Below are positions 28,247-37,215 of a stretch of 64,000 bases of DNA, in pieces (the first letter of the stretch is position 1; every line of letters begins with the position of its first letter). The notes beneath the pieces were generated by a model, which worked only from the letters and a program-made list of their open reading frames with translations, did no database searches and had not been told where the DNA came from. The DNA comes from Variovorax sp. V93. Lineage in GTDB: Bacteria > Pseudomonadota > Gammaproteobacteria > Burkholderiales > Burkholderiaceae_C. The DNA is taken from assembly GCF_041154485.1 (NCBI RefSeq), contig NZ_AP028669.1, forward strand, positions 4,278,001-4,342,000, read 5' to 3'. The position numbers and the translations under genes were made by a program.

Positions 28247-29395
28247 ATGGCTGAAGAAAGCGACCTCGAAAAAACCGAACCCGCCTCACCGCAGCGCCTC
28301 GAAAAGGCGCGCGAGCAAGGGGACGTGGCGCGGTCGCGCGAGCTCGCGACCTTCGTGCTGCTGGGCACCGCCGTCGCCGGCCTGTGGCTCACGGCCGATT
28401 CGCTGGGCGCCACCCTGCGCGGCGCACTGGCCCAGGGGATGCACTTCGACCGCGCCGCGGCATTCGACCCTTCCCACATGCTGGCGCGCGCCGGGCTCAT
28501 GGGCCAGCAGGCGCTGCTCGCGCTTGCGCCGCTGTTCGGCATGATGCTGGTGGCAGCCCTGGCGGCGCCGCTGATGCTCGGCGGCTGGCTGCTCTCGGCC
28601 AAGGCCCTGGCGCCCAAGTTCAGCAAGCTCGATCCGGTGGCCGGCGTGGGCCGCATGTTTTCCGCGCAGGCCCTGTCGGAGCTGTTCAAGGCGCTGGCCA
28701 AGTCGCTGCTGATCGGCGGCGTGGCCTGGCTGGTGATCATGGGCAACGTGGACGAGGTCTCGGCACTGATGGCACAGTCGGAGCGCGCCGCGCTGCCGCA
28801 GATGATCGTGCTGGTGGCGCACAACTGCGCACTGATCGCCTCCGCGCTGTTCCTGGTGGCGCTGGTCGACGTTCCCTACCAGCTGTGGAGCTACCACCGC
28901 AAGCTGCGCATGTCGCGCGAAGACCTGCGCCAGGAGCACAAGGAAAGCGAGGGCGATCCGCACGTCAAGGCGCAGATCCGCCGCCAGCAGCAGCAGGTGG
29001 CGCGCCGGCGGATGATGTCCGAGGTGCCGAAGGCCGACATCGTGGTGACCAACCCCACGCACTTCGCGGTGGCGCTCAAGTATGTGGACCACGACATGCG
29101 CGCACCGCGCGTGGTGGCCAAGGGCAGCGACCTGATGGCCGCGCGCATCCGCGAGATCGCGCGCGAGAACAAGGTGGCGATCCTCGAGGCACCGCCGCTC
29201 ACGCGCGCACTCTTCAAGCACACCCGGCTCGGCGACGAGATCCCGGCCGGCCTCTACACCGCGGTGGCCGAGGTGCTGGCCTGGGTCTACCAGCTCAAGC
29301 GCTGGCAAAGCGAAGGCGGTGAAGCGCCGCGCACGCCGGCCGACCTGCCGATCCCCGAATCGCTCGAATACTCGCCGAAGGCCGCCGCCGCATGA
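28247..29395 (+). CDS. flhB: flagellar export apparatus switch protein
   Basis: FlhB is the gate protein of flagellar type III export and switches substrate class after hook completion. The 382-aa product has four membrane helices (about 30-210) and a cytoplasmic domain with the autocleavage motif N269-P270-T271-H272, at the same position as in E. coli. It opens the arm flhB-flhA-flhF-flhG-fliA, in which each gene overlaps the next. The C-terminal 25 residues are Pro/Ala-rich. Confidence 0.97.
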   Translation: MAEESDLEKTEPASPQRLEKAREQGDVARSRELATFVLLGTAVAGLWLTADSLGATLRGALAQGMHFDRAAAFDPSHMLARAGLMGQQALLALAPLFGMMLVAALAAPLMLGGWLLSAKALAPKFSKLDPVAGVGRMFSAQALSELFKALAKSLLIGGVAWLVIMGNVDEVSALMAQSERAALPQMIVLVAHNCALIASALFLVALVDVPYQLWSYHRKLRMSREDLRQEHKESEGDPHVKAQIRRQQQQVARRRMMSEVPKADIVVTNPTHFAVALKYVDHDMRAPRVVAKGSDLMAARIREIARENKVAILEAPPLTRALFKHTRLGDEIPAGLYTAVAEVLAWVYQLKRWQSEGGEAPRTPADLPIPESLEYSPKAAAA

Positions 29396-31485
29396 ACGCC
29401 ATGGCCACGCTCACGCGCCTGCAGGCGCAGCTGTTCTCCGGCAGCCAGTGGAAGGGCCTTGCCGGCCCCATCCTGATCGTGCTGATCCTGAGCATGATGG
29501 TGCTGCCGCTGCCGCCCTTCCTGCTGGACCTGCTGTTCACCTTCAACATCGCGATGTCGGTGATGGTGCTGCTGGTGAGCATGTACACCATGAAGGCGCT
29601 GGACTTCGCGGCCTTCCCGGCCGTGCTGCTGTTCTCGACGCTGCTGCGCCTGTCGCTCAACGTGGCCTCCACGCGCGTGGTGCTGATGCACGGCCACACC
29701 GGGCCGGACGCGGCGGGCAAGGTGATCGAGGCCTTCGGCCACTTCCTGGTGGGCGGCAACTTCGCGGTCGGCGTGATGGTGTTCATCATCCTGGTGCTGA
29801 TCAACTTCATGGTCATCACCAAGGGCGCGGGACGCATCGCCGAGGTCGGCGCGCGCTTCATGCTCGACGCCATGCCGGGCAAGCAGATGGCGATCGACGC
29901 CGACCTGAACGCCGGCCTGATCGGCGAGGAGGTGGCGCGCAAGCGCCGCCAGGAAGTCGCGCAGGAAGCCGACTTCTACGGCTCGATGGACGGCGCCAGC
30001 AAGTTCGTGCGCGGCGACGCGATTGCCGGCCTGCTGATCATGGTGATCAACATCATCGGCGGGCTGGTGGTGGGCATGCTGCAGCACGGGCTGGACTTCG
30101 GCACCGCCGGCACGACCTACACGCTGCTGGCCATCGGCGACGGCCTGGTGGCGCAGATTCCGGCGCTGGTGATCTCGACCGCCGCGGGCGTGATCGTCTC
30201 GCGCGTCACCACCGACGAAGACGTGGGCCGCCAGCTGACCGGCCAGCTGTTCTCCAACCCGCAGGTGCTGTTCCTCACGGCCGGCCTGATCGGCCTGATG
30301 GGGATGATCCCCGGCATGCCGAACCTGGCCTTCCTGCTGATCGCGGGCGGCCTGGCGTGGCTCGGCCGGCGCATGCTCGGACGCGCGCCGCAGGCCGCTG
30401 CCGAACAGGCCGCCGCAGCCCAGGCCGCGGCCATGCCGTCGGCCGAGGCGCCCGAAGCCACCTGGGACGACGTGGCGCTGGTCGACCCGCTCGGCATGGA
30501 GGTCGGCTACCGGCTGATCCCGCTGGTGGACCAGACGCAGAACGGCGAACTGCTGGGCCGCATCAAGAGCATCCGCAAGAAGGTGGCGCAGGAGATCGGC
30601 TTCCTGGCGCCAGTGGTCCACATCCGCGACAACCTGGAAATCCCGCCCAACACCTACGTGATCAGCCTGAAGGGCGTCGAGATCGGCCGCGGCGAGGCTT
30701 TCCCCAACCAGTGGATGGCCATCAACCCCGGCCAGGTGAGCGGCACCCTGCTCGGCACGCCGACGCAGGACCCGGCCTTCCACCTGCCCGCGGTGTGGAT
30801 CGACGGCAGCCTGCGCCAGGAGGCTCAGGTGCTCGGCTACACGGTGGTCGATGCCTGCACGGTCATGGCCACGCACCTGAACCACCTGATCCAGACCCAC
30901 GCCGCCGAGCTGCTCGGCCGCCAGGAAGTGCAGCAGCTGCTCGACCAGATCGGCAAGACCGCGCCCAAGCTCACCGAGGACCTGGTGCCCAAGATCATCT
31001 CGCTGAGCACGCTGCACAAGGTGCTGCAGAACCTGCTCGACGAAGAGGTGCCGATCCGCGACATGCGCACCATCCTCGACGTGATGGCCGAGCACGCGCC
31101 CACCGTCAAGGACGCCGCCGAACTCACCTCGCTCACGCGCCTGGCGCTTGGCCGCGCGATCACGCAGCAGCTGTTCCCGGGCGATTCCGAACTGCAGGTG
31201 ATCGGCCTGGACGGCGCGCTCGACGGCGTGCTGCAGCAGGCGCTCACCAACAACAACGGCATCGAGCCGGGGCTTGCCCACAGCCTCATGCAGCAGACCC
31301 GCGCGGCCATCGCGCGCCAGGAACAGCTGGGCCTGGCGCCGGTGCTGGTCGTCCAGCATTCGCTGCGCGTGCTGCTCTCGCGCTTCCTGCGCCGCAGCTT
31401 CCGCCAGCTCAAGGTTCTCTCGCATGCAGAGATTCCTGACACCCGCCACATCAAGATCACCGCCACCATCGGAGGAAGAGTTTGA
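29392..31485 (+). CDS. flhA: flagellar biosynthesis export gate protein
   Basis: FlhA is the nonameric export gate and substrate-docking protein. The 697-aa product has about eight N-terminal membrane helices (about 20-310) with the conserved FHIPEP-family loop (KGAGRIAEVGARFMLDAMPGK, quoted in part: GAGRIAEVGARFMLDAMPGK), a linker rich in Ala (about 335-360), and the cytoplasmic domain to the end. It overlaps flhB by ATGA and its stop overlaps the TTG start of flhF. Confidence 0.97.
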   Translation: MNAMATLTRLQAQLFSGSQWKGLAGPILIVLILSMMVLPLPPFLLDLLFTFNIAMSVMVLLVSMYTMKALDFAAFPAVLLFSTLLRLSLNVASTRVVLMHGHTGPDAAGKVIEAFGHFLVGGNFAVGVMVFIILVLINFMVITKGAGRIAEVGARFMLDAMPGKQMAIDADLNAGLIGEEVARKRRQEVAQEADFYGSMDGASKFVRGDAIAGLLIMVINIIGGLVVGMLQHGLDFGTAGTTYTLLAIGDGLVAQIPALVISTAAGVIVSRVTTDEDVGRQLTGQLFSNPQVLFLTAGLIGLMGMIPGMPNLAFLLIAGGLAWLGRRMLGRAPQAAAEQAAAAQAAAMPSAEAPEATWDDVALVDPLGMEVGYRLIPLVDQTQNGELLGRIKSIRKKVAQEIGFLAPVVHIRDNLEIPPNTYVISLKGVEIGRGEAFPNQWMAINPGQVSGTLLGTPTQDPAFHLPAVWIDGSLRQEAQVLGYTVVDACTVMATHLNHLIQTHAAELLGRQEVQQLLDQIGKTAPKLTEDLVPKIISLSTLHKVLQNLLDEEVPIRDMRTILDVMAEHAPTVKDAAELTSLTRLALGRAITQQLFPGDSELQVIGLDGALDGVLQQALTNNNGIEPGLAHSLMQQTRAAIARQEQLGLAPVLVVQHSLRVLLSRFLRRSFRQLKVLSHAEIPDTRHIKITATIGGRV

Positions 31486-33836
31486 ACATCCCGACAGACG
31501 TCCGCACCAGCGCGCGCAAGTTCGTCGCGCCCACCAGCCGGGAAGCGCTGCGCCTCGCGCGCCAGGCGCTCGGCGACGAAGCCATCGTGCTGACCAACCG
31601 CGTGACCGCCGAAGGCGTGGAGATCGTGGCCATGGTGCAGGAGGACGTGGAGGAAGTGCGCGCGAGCGCGGCCGCCGCGCCGCCGGCACCCCAGCCATTG
31701 CCGGCCGCCATGGCGGCTCCCACGCCCGCCTTTGCCTCCATCGCAGCGCCTGCCGCAGCCCCCGCCCCCCTGGCCGCAGACAGCGTGCTCGGCGAACTCC
31801 ATTCGATGCGCTGCATGATCGAGGAGCAGCTCGCCGGCGTGGCATGGAACGAGAAGCAGCGGCGCGATCCGATGCGCGGGCGCCTGCTGCGCACGCTGCT
31901 GGGCGCCGGCTTCAGCGCCCGCCTCTCCAAGGCCATGCTGGAGCACCTGCCCACGGGCCAGAGCTACGTCCAGGGCATGGCCTTCGTGCGCTCCGAACTG
32001 ATCCGCACGCTGCCGGTGCACGAGGACGAGGACGCGCTGCTGGCGCAGGGCGGCGTCTATGCGCTGATGGGCCCCACCGGCGTCGGCAAGACCACCACCA
32101 CGGCCAAGCTCGCGGCGCGCTGCGTGATGCGCTTCGGCGCGGACAAGCTCGCGCTCGTCACCACCGACAGCTACCGCATCGGCGCCTATGAGCAGTTGCG
32201 CATCTACGGCCAGATCCTCAACGTGCCGGTCTACGCCGTGAAGGACGCGGCCGACCTGCACCTGGTGCTGCAGGACCTGCAGGGCAAGCACATGGTGCTG
32301 ATCGATACCGTCGGCATGAGCCAGCGCGACCGCGCCGTGTCCGACCAGATCGCGATGCTCTGCAGCAGCCAGCGGCCGGTGAAGCGGCTGCTGCTGCTCA
32401 ACGCCACGAGCCATGGCGACACGCTCAACGAGGTGGTGCACGCCTACCGGCACGGCAGCGGCAGCGATCTCGCGGGCTGCATCTTCACCAAGGTCGACGA
32501 GGCCACGCATCCCGGCGCGCTGATCGACACGGTGATCCGCCACCGCCTGCCGGTGCACTACGTCTCCAGCGGCCAGAAGGTGCCCGAGAACCTGATGCGC
32601 GCCGACCGCGCGCAGCTGGTGGACAGTGCGTTCCAGGCCAACAGCCGCAGCGCGCTGTTCGTGCCCGGCGAAGGCGACCTGCAGGACGGATCGGCGAATG
32701 CCGAGGCTTCCGCGGCCCACGCGGAGGCCGAACGCCAGCGGCTGCAGTACCGGCAGCTGATCCGCGCCATGGCGCACGACGCGCAGGAAGTGGCCGCCGC
32801 GGCCTCGGCACTCGCGGCCGCGCCGCTCGGATTCGAGCAGGCGCGCACGCTCTGGCGGATGGCCGCCGACGAGAACGTGAGCCACAAGGCGGTGCTGCAG
32901 GCGCTCATGGCACATGCGGCGAGCGAGATCGGCGCCAGCTGCGACACCCACGTGCTGGCGCTCAGCGGCCAGGTCGGGCTCAAGTCCGACGAAGGCGGCG
33001 ATGCCTACCAGTGCCAGGGCAGCCTGCTGCTGTCCGACCGCGGCGGGCAGCCGCTCGCGGCGCCCAACCAGTGGCTCTCGACCACCGCGACCCGCAACCC
33101 CGCCGACCCCACGCGCAAGCCCGGCGTGCGGCAGGTGCAGTGGCTGCGCCAGCAGGACTTCGGCAAGGCCGTGGTGCACATGCTGCCGCGGCTGCCCGCG
33201 GCCGAGCTCATGCTGCAGTGGCAGGTGCAGCGCCAGCAATGGATGGCGCGCGCGCCGGGCTCCACGGCGGTGACCGATCCGCGCACCGGCGAATACGCCA
33301 CGCTGACCGGCCTGGACTTCGATTTCGGCGATGCGTGCGCCGTGGTCTTCAAGGGCCGCGCCGCGCTGCAATCGGTGGCCGAGGCGCGCGTCACGCTGCG
33401 CACCGACGGCGGCCTGCCCGGCCTGCGCTGCATTGCCACGCGCCTGACCGATGCGCGCAGCCACAAGGTGCTGGCTCAAAGCTACGCGCTCACCAACATC
33501 GGCCGCGACATCGCGCCGCAGCAGCTCGCGCAGTGGCAGGGCTGGGCCGCCGAGGCCGAGCCCTGCCTGCGCCTGCTGCGCCAGGGCCTCTCGGTGCTGG
33601 GCGGGCTTGGCGAGGCGGGCGATCCGCACATGATGAAGCGCCTGCTCATCGCAGGCCAGGTGACCACCACCGTCTGGCGCCTGCAGCAGGCCGGCGGCGA
33701 CTGGGCCGGCCGCACCCGCGCGCTGCTGTCGCAGCTGACCGGCCGGCCCGCGCGGCCCGGCCGCCCCGTGTCGGGCAACGTGCTGTACGCCGGCGTGGGC
33801 AAGCTGTTCTTCCTGCTGGAGGCGCTGGACACGTGA
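31482..33836 (+). CDS. flhF: SRP-type GTPase for flagellar placement, with long C-terminal extension
   Basis: FlhF is the third SRP-family GTPase and helps decide flagellar position and number. The 784-aa product has an N-terminal basic B domain and an Ala/Pro linker (about 60-100), then an NG domain with GPTGVGKT (197-204, Lys203), TTDSYRIGAYEQL and IDTVGMSQRD, ending near residue 390. The last roughly 370 residues are an extension of unknown function that is missing from Bacillus, Vibrio and Pseudomonas FlhF (about 370-500 aa). The start is TTG at 31482, overlapping the flhA stop, with GGAGGAAG upstream; an ATG is not available nearby. Confidence 0.92.
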   Translation: MNIPTDVRTSARKFVAPTSREALRLARQALGDEAIVLTNRVTAEGVEIVAMVQEDVEEVRASAAAAPPAPQPLPAAMAAPTPAFASIAAPAAAPAPLAADSVLGELHSMRCMIEEQLAGVAWNEKQRRDPMRGRLLRTLLGAGFSARLSKAMLEHLPTGQSYVQGMAFVRSELIRTLPVHEDEDALLAQGGVYALMGPTGVGKTTTTAKLAARCVMRFGADKLALVTTDSYRIGAYEQLRIYGQILNVPVYAVKDAADLHLVLQDLQGKHMVLIDTVGMSQRDRAVSDQIAMLCSSQRPVKRLLLLNATSHGDTLNEVVHAYRHGSGSDLAGCIFTKVDEATHPGALIDTVIRHRLPVHYVSSGQKVPENLMRADRAQLVDSAFQANSRSALFVPGEGDLQDGSANAEASAAHAEAERQRLQYRQLIRAMAHDAQEVAAAASALAAAPLGFEQARTLWRMAADENVSHKAVLQALMAHAASEIGASCDTHVLALSGQVGLKSDEGGDAYQCQGSLLLSDRGGQPLAAPNQWLSTTATRNPADPTRKPGVRQVQWLRQQDFGKAVVHMLPRLPAAELMLQWQVQRQQWMARAPGSTAVTDPRTGEYATLTGLDFDFGDACAVVFKGRAALQSVAEARVTLRTDGGLPGLRCIATRLTDARSHKVLAQSYALTNIGRDIAPQQLAQWQGWAAEAEPCLRLLRQGLSVLGGLGEAGDPHMMKRLLIAGQVTTTVWRLQQAGGDWAGRTRALLSQLTGRPARPGRPVSGNVLYAGVGKLFFLLEALDT

Positions 33837-34729
33837 GCAAGCTGGTGTCGGATCAAGCCGATGGGCTGCGGCGGCTGCTGGCGCAGTCGTCCGCACGCAT
33901 CATCGCGATCGCAAGCATGGGCAACCGCCCGGGCGCCACCACGGCGGCCATGAACCTGGGCGCCGCGCTGGCCCACATGGGCAAGGACGTGCTGCTGCTC
34001 GACGAGCACGGGCCGGGGCCGGATACGGCGTGTGCCGCATGGGCCGCCGATCCGCTCGGAACGCTGGGCGACGTCGCCTCGCAGCGGCTGACCTCCGAAG
34101 GCGCCGCCGCGCGCACCGAGTGCGGCGTGCATGTGCTGCCGGCGCCGCTCGGCGGCCAGCCCGACCACACCGACCCGCGCCTGCTGTGGGACGGCAGCAT
34201 GATCCTGGTCGACGCGGCGCTCGACGCCGTCGGCAACCTGTCGCCGCTCGCGCGGCTGGCGGACGAGCTGGTGGTGGTGCTGCAGCCCCACCCGGCTTCC
34301 ATCACCGCCACCTATTCGGGCATCAAGCGGCTGCACTATGCGCACGCGCTGCGGCAGCTTCGCCTGCTGGTCAATGGGGTGGCCGACCCCGAAGCCGCGC
34401 GCCAGACCATGGCCAACCTGGTCGACACCGGCAGCCGCTACCTGGCGGTCTCCATACAGCCGGCCGGCTGGGTCCGCGCCGATCCGCACCTGGCCGATGC
34501 CAGGCGCCTCGCCCGCACCGTGGTGGAGGCCTTCCCGGCCAGCCCGGCGGCCGTGGATTTCCGCGTCATCGCCGCCGCCGTTGCGCAGTGGCCCTGGCGC
34601 CCGGCCGTGCGGCCGCAGGACACCCGCACCGCGCTCTGGCGGCCCGAGGCGCTGGCAGCGGAGCCGGAATCGGCTGTGGCACAAGAGGAAGAAAGGGGCG
34701 GCCGTGTACACCGCGCAGGGAACCTTTGA
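33833..34729 (+). CDS. flhG: FlhG/FleN-like MinD-family protein with degenerate nucleotide loop
   Basis: FlhG is a MinD-type ATPase that antagonises FlhF and limits flagellar number. The 298-aa product keeps the MinD layout (first strand IIAIAS, VLLLDEHGPG, ILVDAALD, VLQPHPASITATYSGIKRL), but the deviant Walker A motif is lost: residues 28-37 read SMGNRPGATT where S-G-K-G-G-V-G-K-T-T is expected, so both lysines are gone. It may not bind ATP normally. The gene uses GTG at 33833, overlapping the flhF stop (GTGA), and overlaps fliA by 26 bp. Assignment relies on gene position plus residual similarity. Confidence 0.83.
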   Translation: MSKLVSDQADGLRRLLAQSSARIIAIASMGNRPGATTAAMNLGAALAHMGKDVLLLDEHGPGPDTACAAWAADPLGTLGDVASQRLTSEGAAARTECGVHVLPAPLGGQPDHTDPRLLWDGSMILVDAALDAVGNLSPLARLADELVVVLQPHPASITATYSGIKRLHYAHALRQLRLLVNGVADPEAARQTMANLVDTGSRYLAVSIQPAGWVRADPHLADARRLARTVVEAFPASPAAVDFRVIAAAVAQWPWRPAVRPQDTRTALWRPEALAAEPESAVAQEEERGGRVHRAGNL

Positions 34730-35435
34730 GAAGTCCCACCTGCTGAAGCAGCACCAGCCGATGGTGCGCCGCATGGCGCTCCAGATGCTGGCCAAGCTGC
34801 CCGCCAGCGTGGAGCTCGACGACCTGATCCAGGCCGGCATGATCGGCCTGCTCGACGCGTCCACGCGCTACCAGGACAACCGCGGCGCGCAGTTCGAGAC
34901 CTTCGCCAGCCAGCGCATCCGCGGCGCCATGCTCGACGAACTGCGCGCGAACGACTGGGGCTCGCGCGGCCTGCGCCAGTCGGCGCGCAAGGTGGAACAG
35001 GCGATCCAGGCGCTGGAGCACCGGCTGGGCCGCTCCGCCAGCGAAGGAGAGATCGCCAAGGAACTGAAGATGGAGCTGGACGACTACCAGTCGCTGCTGC
35101 AGGACATCCAGGGCTGCCAGCTGCTCTACGTGGAAGACTTCGCGCAGGACGGCGAGGCCGAAAACCCCTGGCTCGAGCGGCAGGCGCACAACGACGGCCG
35201 GCTGGGCGGCGACGATCCGCTCGCGCAGCTGCTCGAGGCGGGTTTCCGGAATGAGCTCGTCGACGCGATTGCCGCGCTGCCCGAGCGCGACCAGCTGCTG
35301 CTGAACCTGTACTACGAGGAAGAGCTGAACCTGCGCGAGATCGGCGCGATCCTCGAGGTGACCCAGTCGCGCGTGTGCCAGCTGCACAGCCAGGCGATCA
35401 GCCGGCTGCGGGCGAAGTTGAAGGATTCGCTTTAG
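34704..35435 (+). CDS. fliA: flagellar RNA polymerase sigma-28 factor
   Basis: FliA directs RNA polymerase to late flagellar promoters such as that of fliC. The 243-aa product, close to E. coli FliA (239), has region 2 (VELDDLIQAGMIGLLDA and FETFASQRIRGAMLDELR), region 3, and region 4 (LREIGAILEVTQSRVCQLH). The start is GTG at 34704 with AAAGGGG 6 bp upstream, inside the end of flhG. Its stop overlaps the stop codon of the convergent VOC gene. A matching sigma-28 promoter is present at 52375-52401. Confidence 0.95.
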   Translation: MYTAQGTFEKSHLLKQHQPMVRRMALQMLAKLPASVELDDLIQAGMIGLLDASTRYQDNRGAQFETFASQRIRGAMLDELRANDWGSRGLRQSARKVEQAIQALEHRLGRSASEGEIAKELKMELDDYQSLLQDIQGCQLLYVEDFAQDGEAENPWLERQAHNDGRLGGDDPLAQLLEAGFRNELVDAIAALPERDQLLLNLYYEEELNLREIGAILEVTQSRVCQLHSQAISRLRAKLKDSL

Positions 35436-35905
35436 GGATCTTGCCGATGGCTCGATGCGCCGGGCGCGCCTCCCCCGAGCTGCTCGGCAAGCCCGACGAT
35501 GATGCCCTCGGGCCCGCGGATGTAGGCGAGGCGGTAGCTTTCCTCGTACTGCATCTCGCCAATGATCTCGGCCCCGTGGGCGCGCATGCGCGCGACCATG
35601 GCGTCGATGTCATCGACGGCGAACATGATGCGGCGGATGCCCAGCGTGTTCACCGGCGGGTCCACCGGACCAAACCTGATCGCGCCGGGCGTGTGGAACT
35701 TGTCCAGCTCGATGCCCTGTCCATCGGGCGTCCGCAACATCGCCAGGGTGGCGCGGACATCCTTGAGCCCGATCAGTTGTCCGATCAAAGGCCCTTCCAC
35801 CGTCGTTTCGCCCTCGAGCTTGAGGCCCAGTTCGATGAAGAACGCCTTGGTCGCCTCAAGGTCGTCGACAACGACAAGAACGTTGTCCATGCGTTTGAGC
35901 GTCAT
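35432..35905 (-). CDS. VOC-family (glyoxalase-like) protein
   Basis: A 157-aa single-domain vicinal-oxygen-chelate protein with two beta-alpha-beta-beta-beta repeats. Strands start at MDNVLVVVDDLEATKAFF and RRIMFAVDDIDAMVARM, and GxEI/E residues typical of a metal site are present. The family includes glyoxalases, dioxygenases and antibiotic-resistance proteins; no substrate can be named. GAGGAAG lies 8 bp upstream of the start. It is one of two unrelated genes separating fliA from cheZ. Confidence 0.85.
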   Translation of the reverse strand: MTLKRMDNVLVVVDDLEATKAFFIELGLKLEGETTVEGPLIGQLIGLKDVRATLAMLRTPDGQGIELDKFHTPGAIRFGPVDPPVNTLGIRRIMFAVDDIDAMVARMRAHGAEIIGEMQYEESYRLAYIRGPEGIIVGLAEQLGGGAPGASSHRQDP

Positions 35906-35921
35906 ATCCTTCTTCCTCTCC

Positions 35922-36524
35922 TCAGTGTGGAGCGCGAGTTGGAGGCCATTCGACCGAAAGCCGCGGCCACCGCTCGCCGAACCGTTTCGCCTCAACCCGC
36001 TGCCGGTAGGTTGCAGCACTCGCCCGCAGGGGGTTGTGCCGGACGCGCAGCTCGAACAGGTCATCGAGTCCATGCGGCGCGACCACGCCCAGCGATTCAT
36101 CCTCGTTCAGCCAGACGCCGACGCAGGTTGCAAATTCCGGCCAGGTCGCAACGCCTTCTTCCAAGGATGCAAGGGGGGGCACCACCTGGCCGAGGGCGGC
36201 GGCAAGCCAGCGGTGCACGCCCGCCTGGTTCGTCACCTCCCAGTGAAAGCCCGGCATGGTCGAACGAAGCCGGGCCTCGAGGTTGGCATCGTGCTCCGGA
36301 CCAGCCTCCGCGTCGAAGTAGACGACATCCAGGTCTTCGGCGGCCGAGCGCCGTTCGAAGCCGTGAAGCGTGTCCCACACCAGGGACCGGATGGCGCCGG
36401 CGCCAATGCACCAGGACCGCAGTCCGAGCGAGCGCACGGCCCGCAGTGCGGCCATCAACTCGTCCGATGCGGCCACCATGGCGGCAAGCCTCTGCGCGTG
36501 GTCTGCCCTGGGGCTGGAAGTCAT
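35922..36524 (-). CDS. nucleotidyltransferase-fold protein (NTP_transf_6 / DUF925 type)
   Basis: The 200-aa protein resembles the NTP_transf_6 family: an early GAGAIRSLVWD with the glycine-rich loop, EDLDVVYFD with two acidic residues, and HWEVTNQAGVHRW. These suggest a nucleotidyltransferase fold, but no activity is known for the family that I can name. It is 16 bp upstream of the VOC gene on the same strand and 33 bp after cheZ ends, so it could be reached by read-through from the che genes, with no obvious functional link. Confidence 0.78.
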   Translation of the reverse strand: MTSSPRADHAQRLAAMVAASDELMAALRAVRSLGLRSWCIGAGAIRSLVWDTLHGFERRSAAEDLDVVYFDAEAGPEHDANLEARLRSTMPGFHWEVTNQAGVHRWLAAALGQVVPPLASLEEGVATWPEFATCVGVWLNEDESLGVVAPHGLDDLFELRVRHNPLRASAATYRQRVEAKRFGERWPRLSVEWPPTRAPH

Positions 36525-36557
36525 GCCCCGATGGTAAGCCGGCAGACCCGCGCAGCC

Positions 36558-37214
36558 TCAGAACCCGAGGCTCTCCAGCAGGTCGTCCACCTGCGCCTGG
36601 CCCGTCACGGCCTCCGGGTTGCCCGGCACCACCTGCGGGCCGTTCTGCAGGCTGCTGGCTTCGGCCTCGTGGCGTTTCTCGGCGTGCTTGTCGAGATGCG
36701 AGTTGTCGATCAGCACCTGCAGCAGCTGGGTCTCGACGTCGTTGACCACTTCCATCATCTTCTTGATGACCTGGCCCGTGAGGTCCTGGAAGTCCTGCGC
36801 CATCAGGATCTCGATCAGCTGCGTGTTGATGGCCCCGGCCTTCTGCGGCACGTCCTGCAGGTAGCCCCGCGTATCCATCACGAGCTGGCGCGCATGGTCC
36901 AGCTCGACCGGGTTGGCGAACCATTCGTCCCAGCGCCGGCTCAGCCCCTTGGCATTGCTGGCAAGGTCTTCCTGCAGCGGCTGCGCCAGGTCGATGGCGT
37001 TGAGCGCGCGGTGCGCCGCCCGCTCGGTCATGGAGGCGATGTAGCCCAGGCGGTCGCGCGCATCGGGAATGGCTTGCGCGGCCTTGGCAACCTGCTTGTC
37101 CAGGCCCAGCTCGCGCAGGCCCTCGCGCAACTGCCGGGTCAGCTGCCCGATGCGCCCGAGCAACTCTTCGGCCGTGTTCCCGTGCTCCGCGGGTTCGAGC
37201 GCTGCGTGTGTCAT
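36558..37214 (-). CDS. cheZ: chemotaxis CheY phosphatase
   Basis: CheZ dephosphorylates CheY-P. The 218-aa protein is a long helical hairpin with the active-site segment AQDFQDLTGQVIKKM (catalytic Gln in QDLTGQ) near 145 and the C-terminal CheY-binding peptide DDLLESLGF. It begins one base after cheY and is the last gene of the flhDC-mot-che arm. Its length matches E. coli CheZ (214). Confidence 0.96.
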   Translation of the reverse strand: MTHAALEPAEHGNTAEELLGRIGQLTRQLREGLRELGLDKQVAKAAQAIPDARDRLGYIASMTERAAHRALNAIDLAQPLQEDLASNAKGLSRRWDEWFANPVELDHARQLVMDTRGYLQDVPQKAGAINTQLIEILMAQDFQDLTGQVIKKMMEVVNDVETQLLQVLIDNSHLDKHAEKRHEAEASSLQNGPQVVPGNPEAVTGQAQVDDLLESLGF

Positions 37215-37215
37215 G

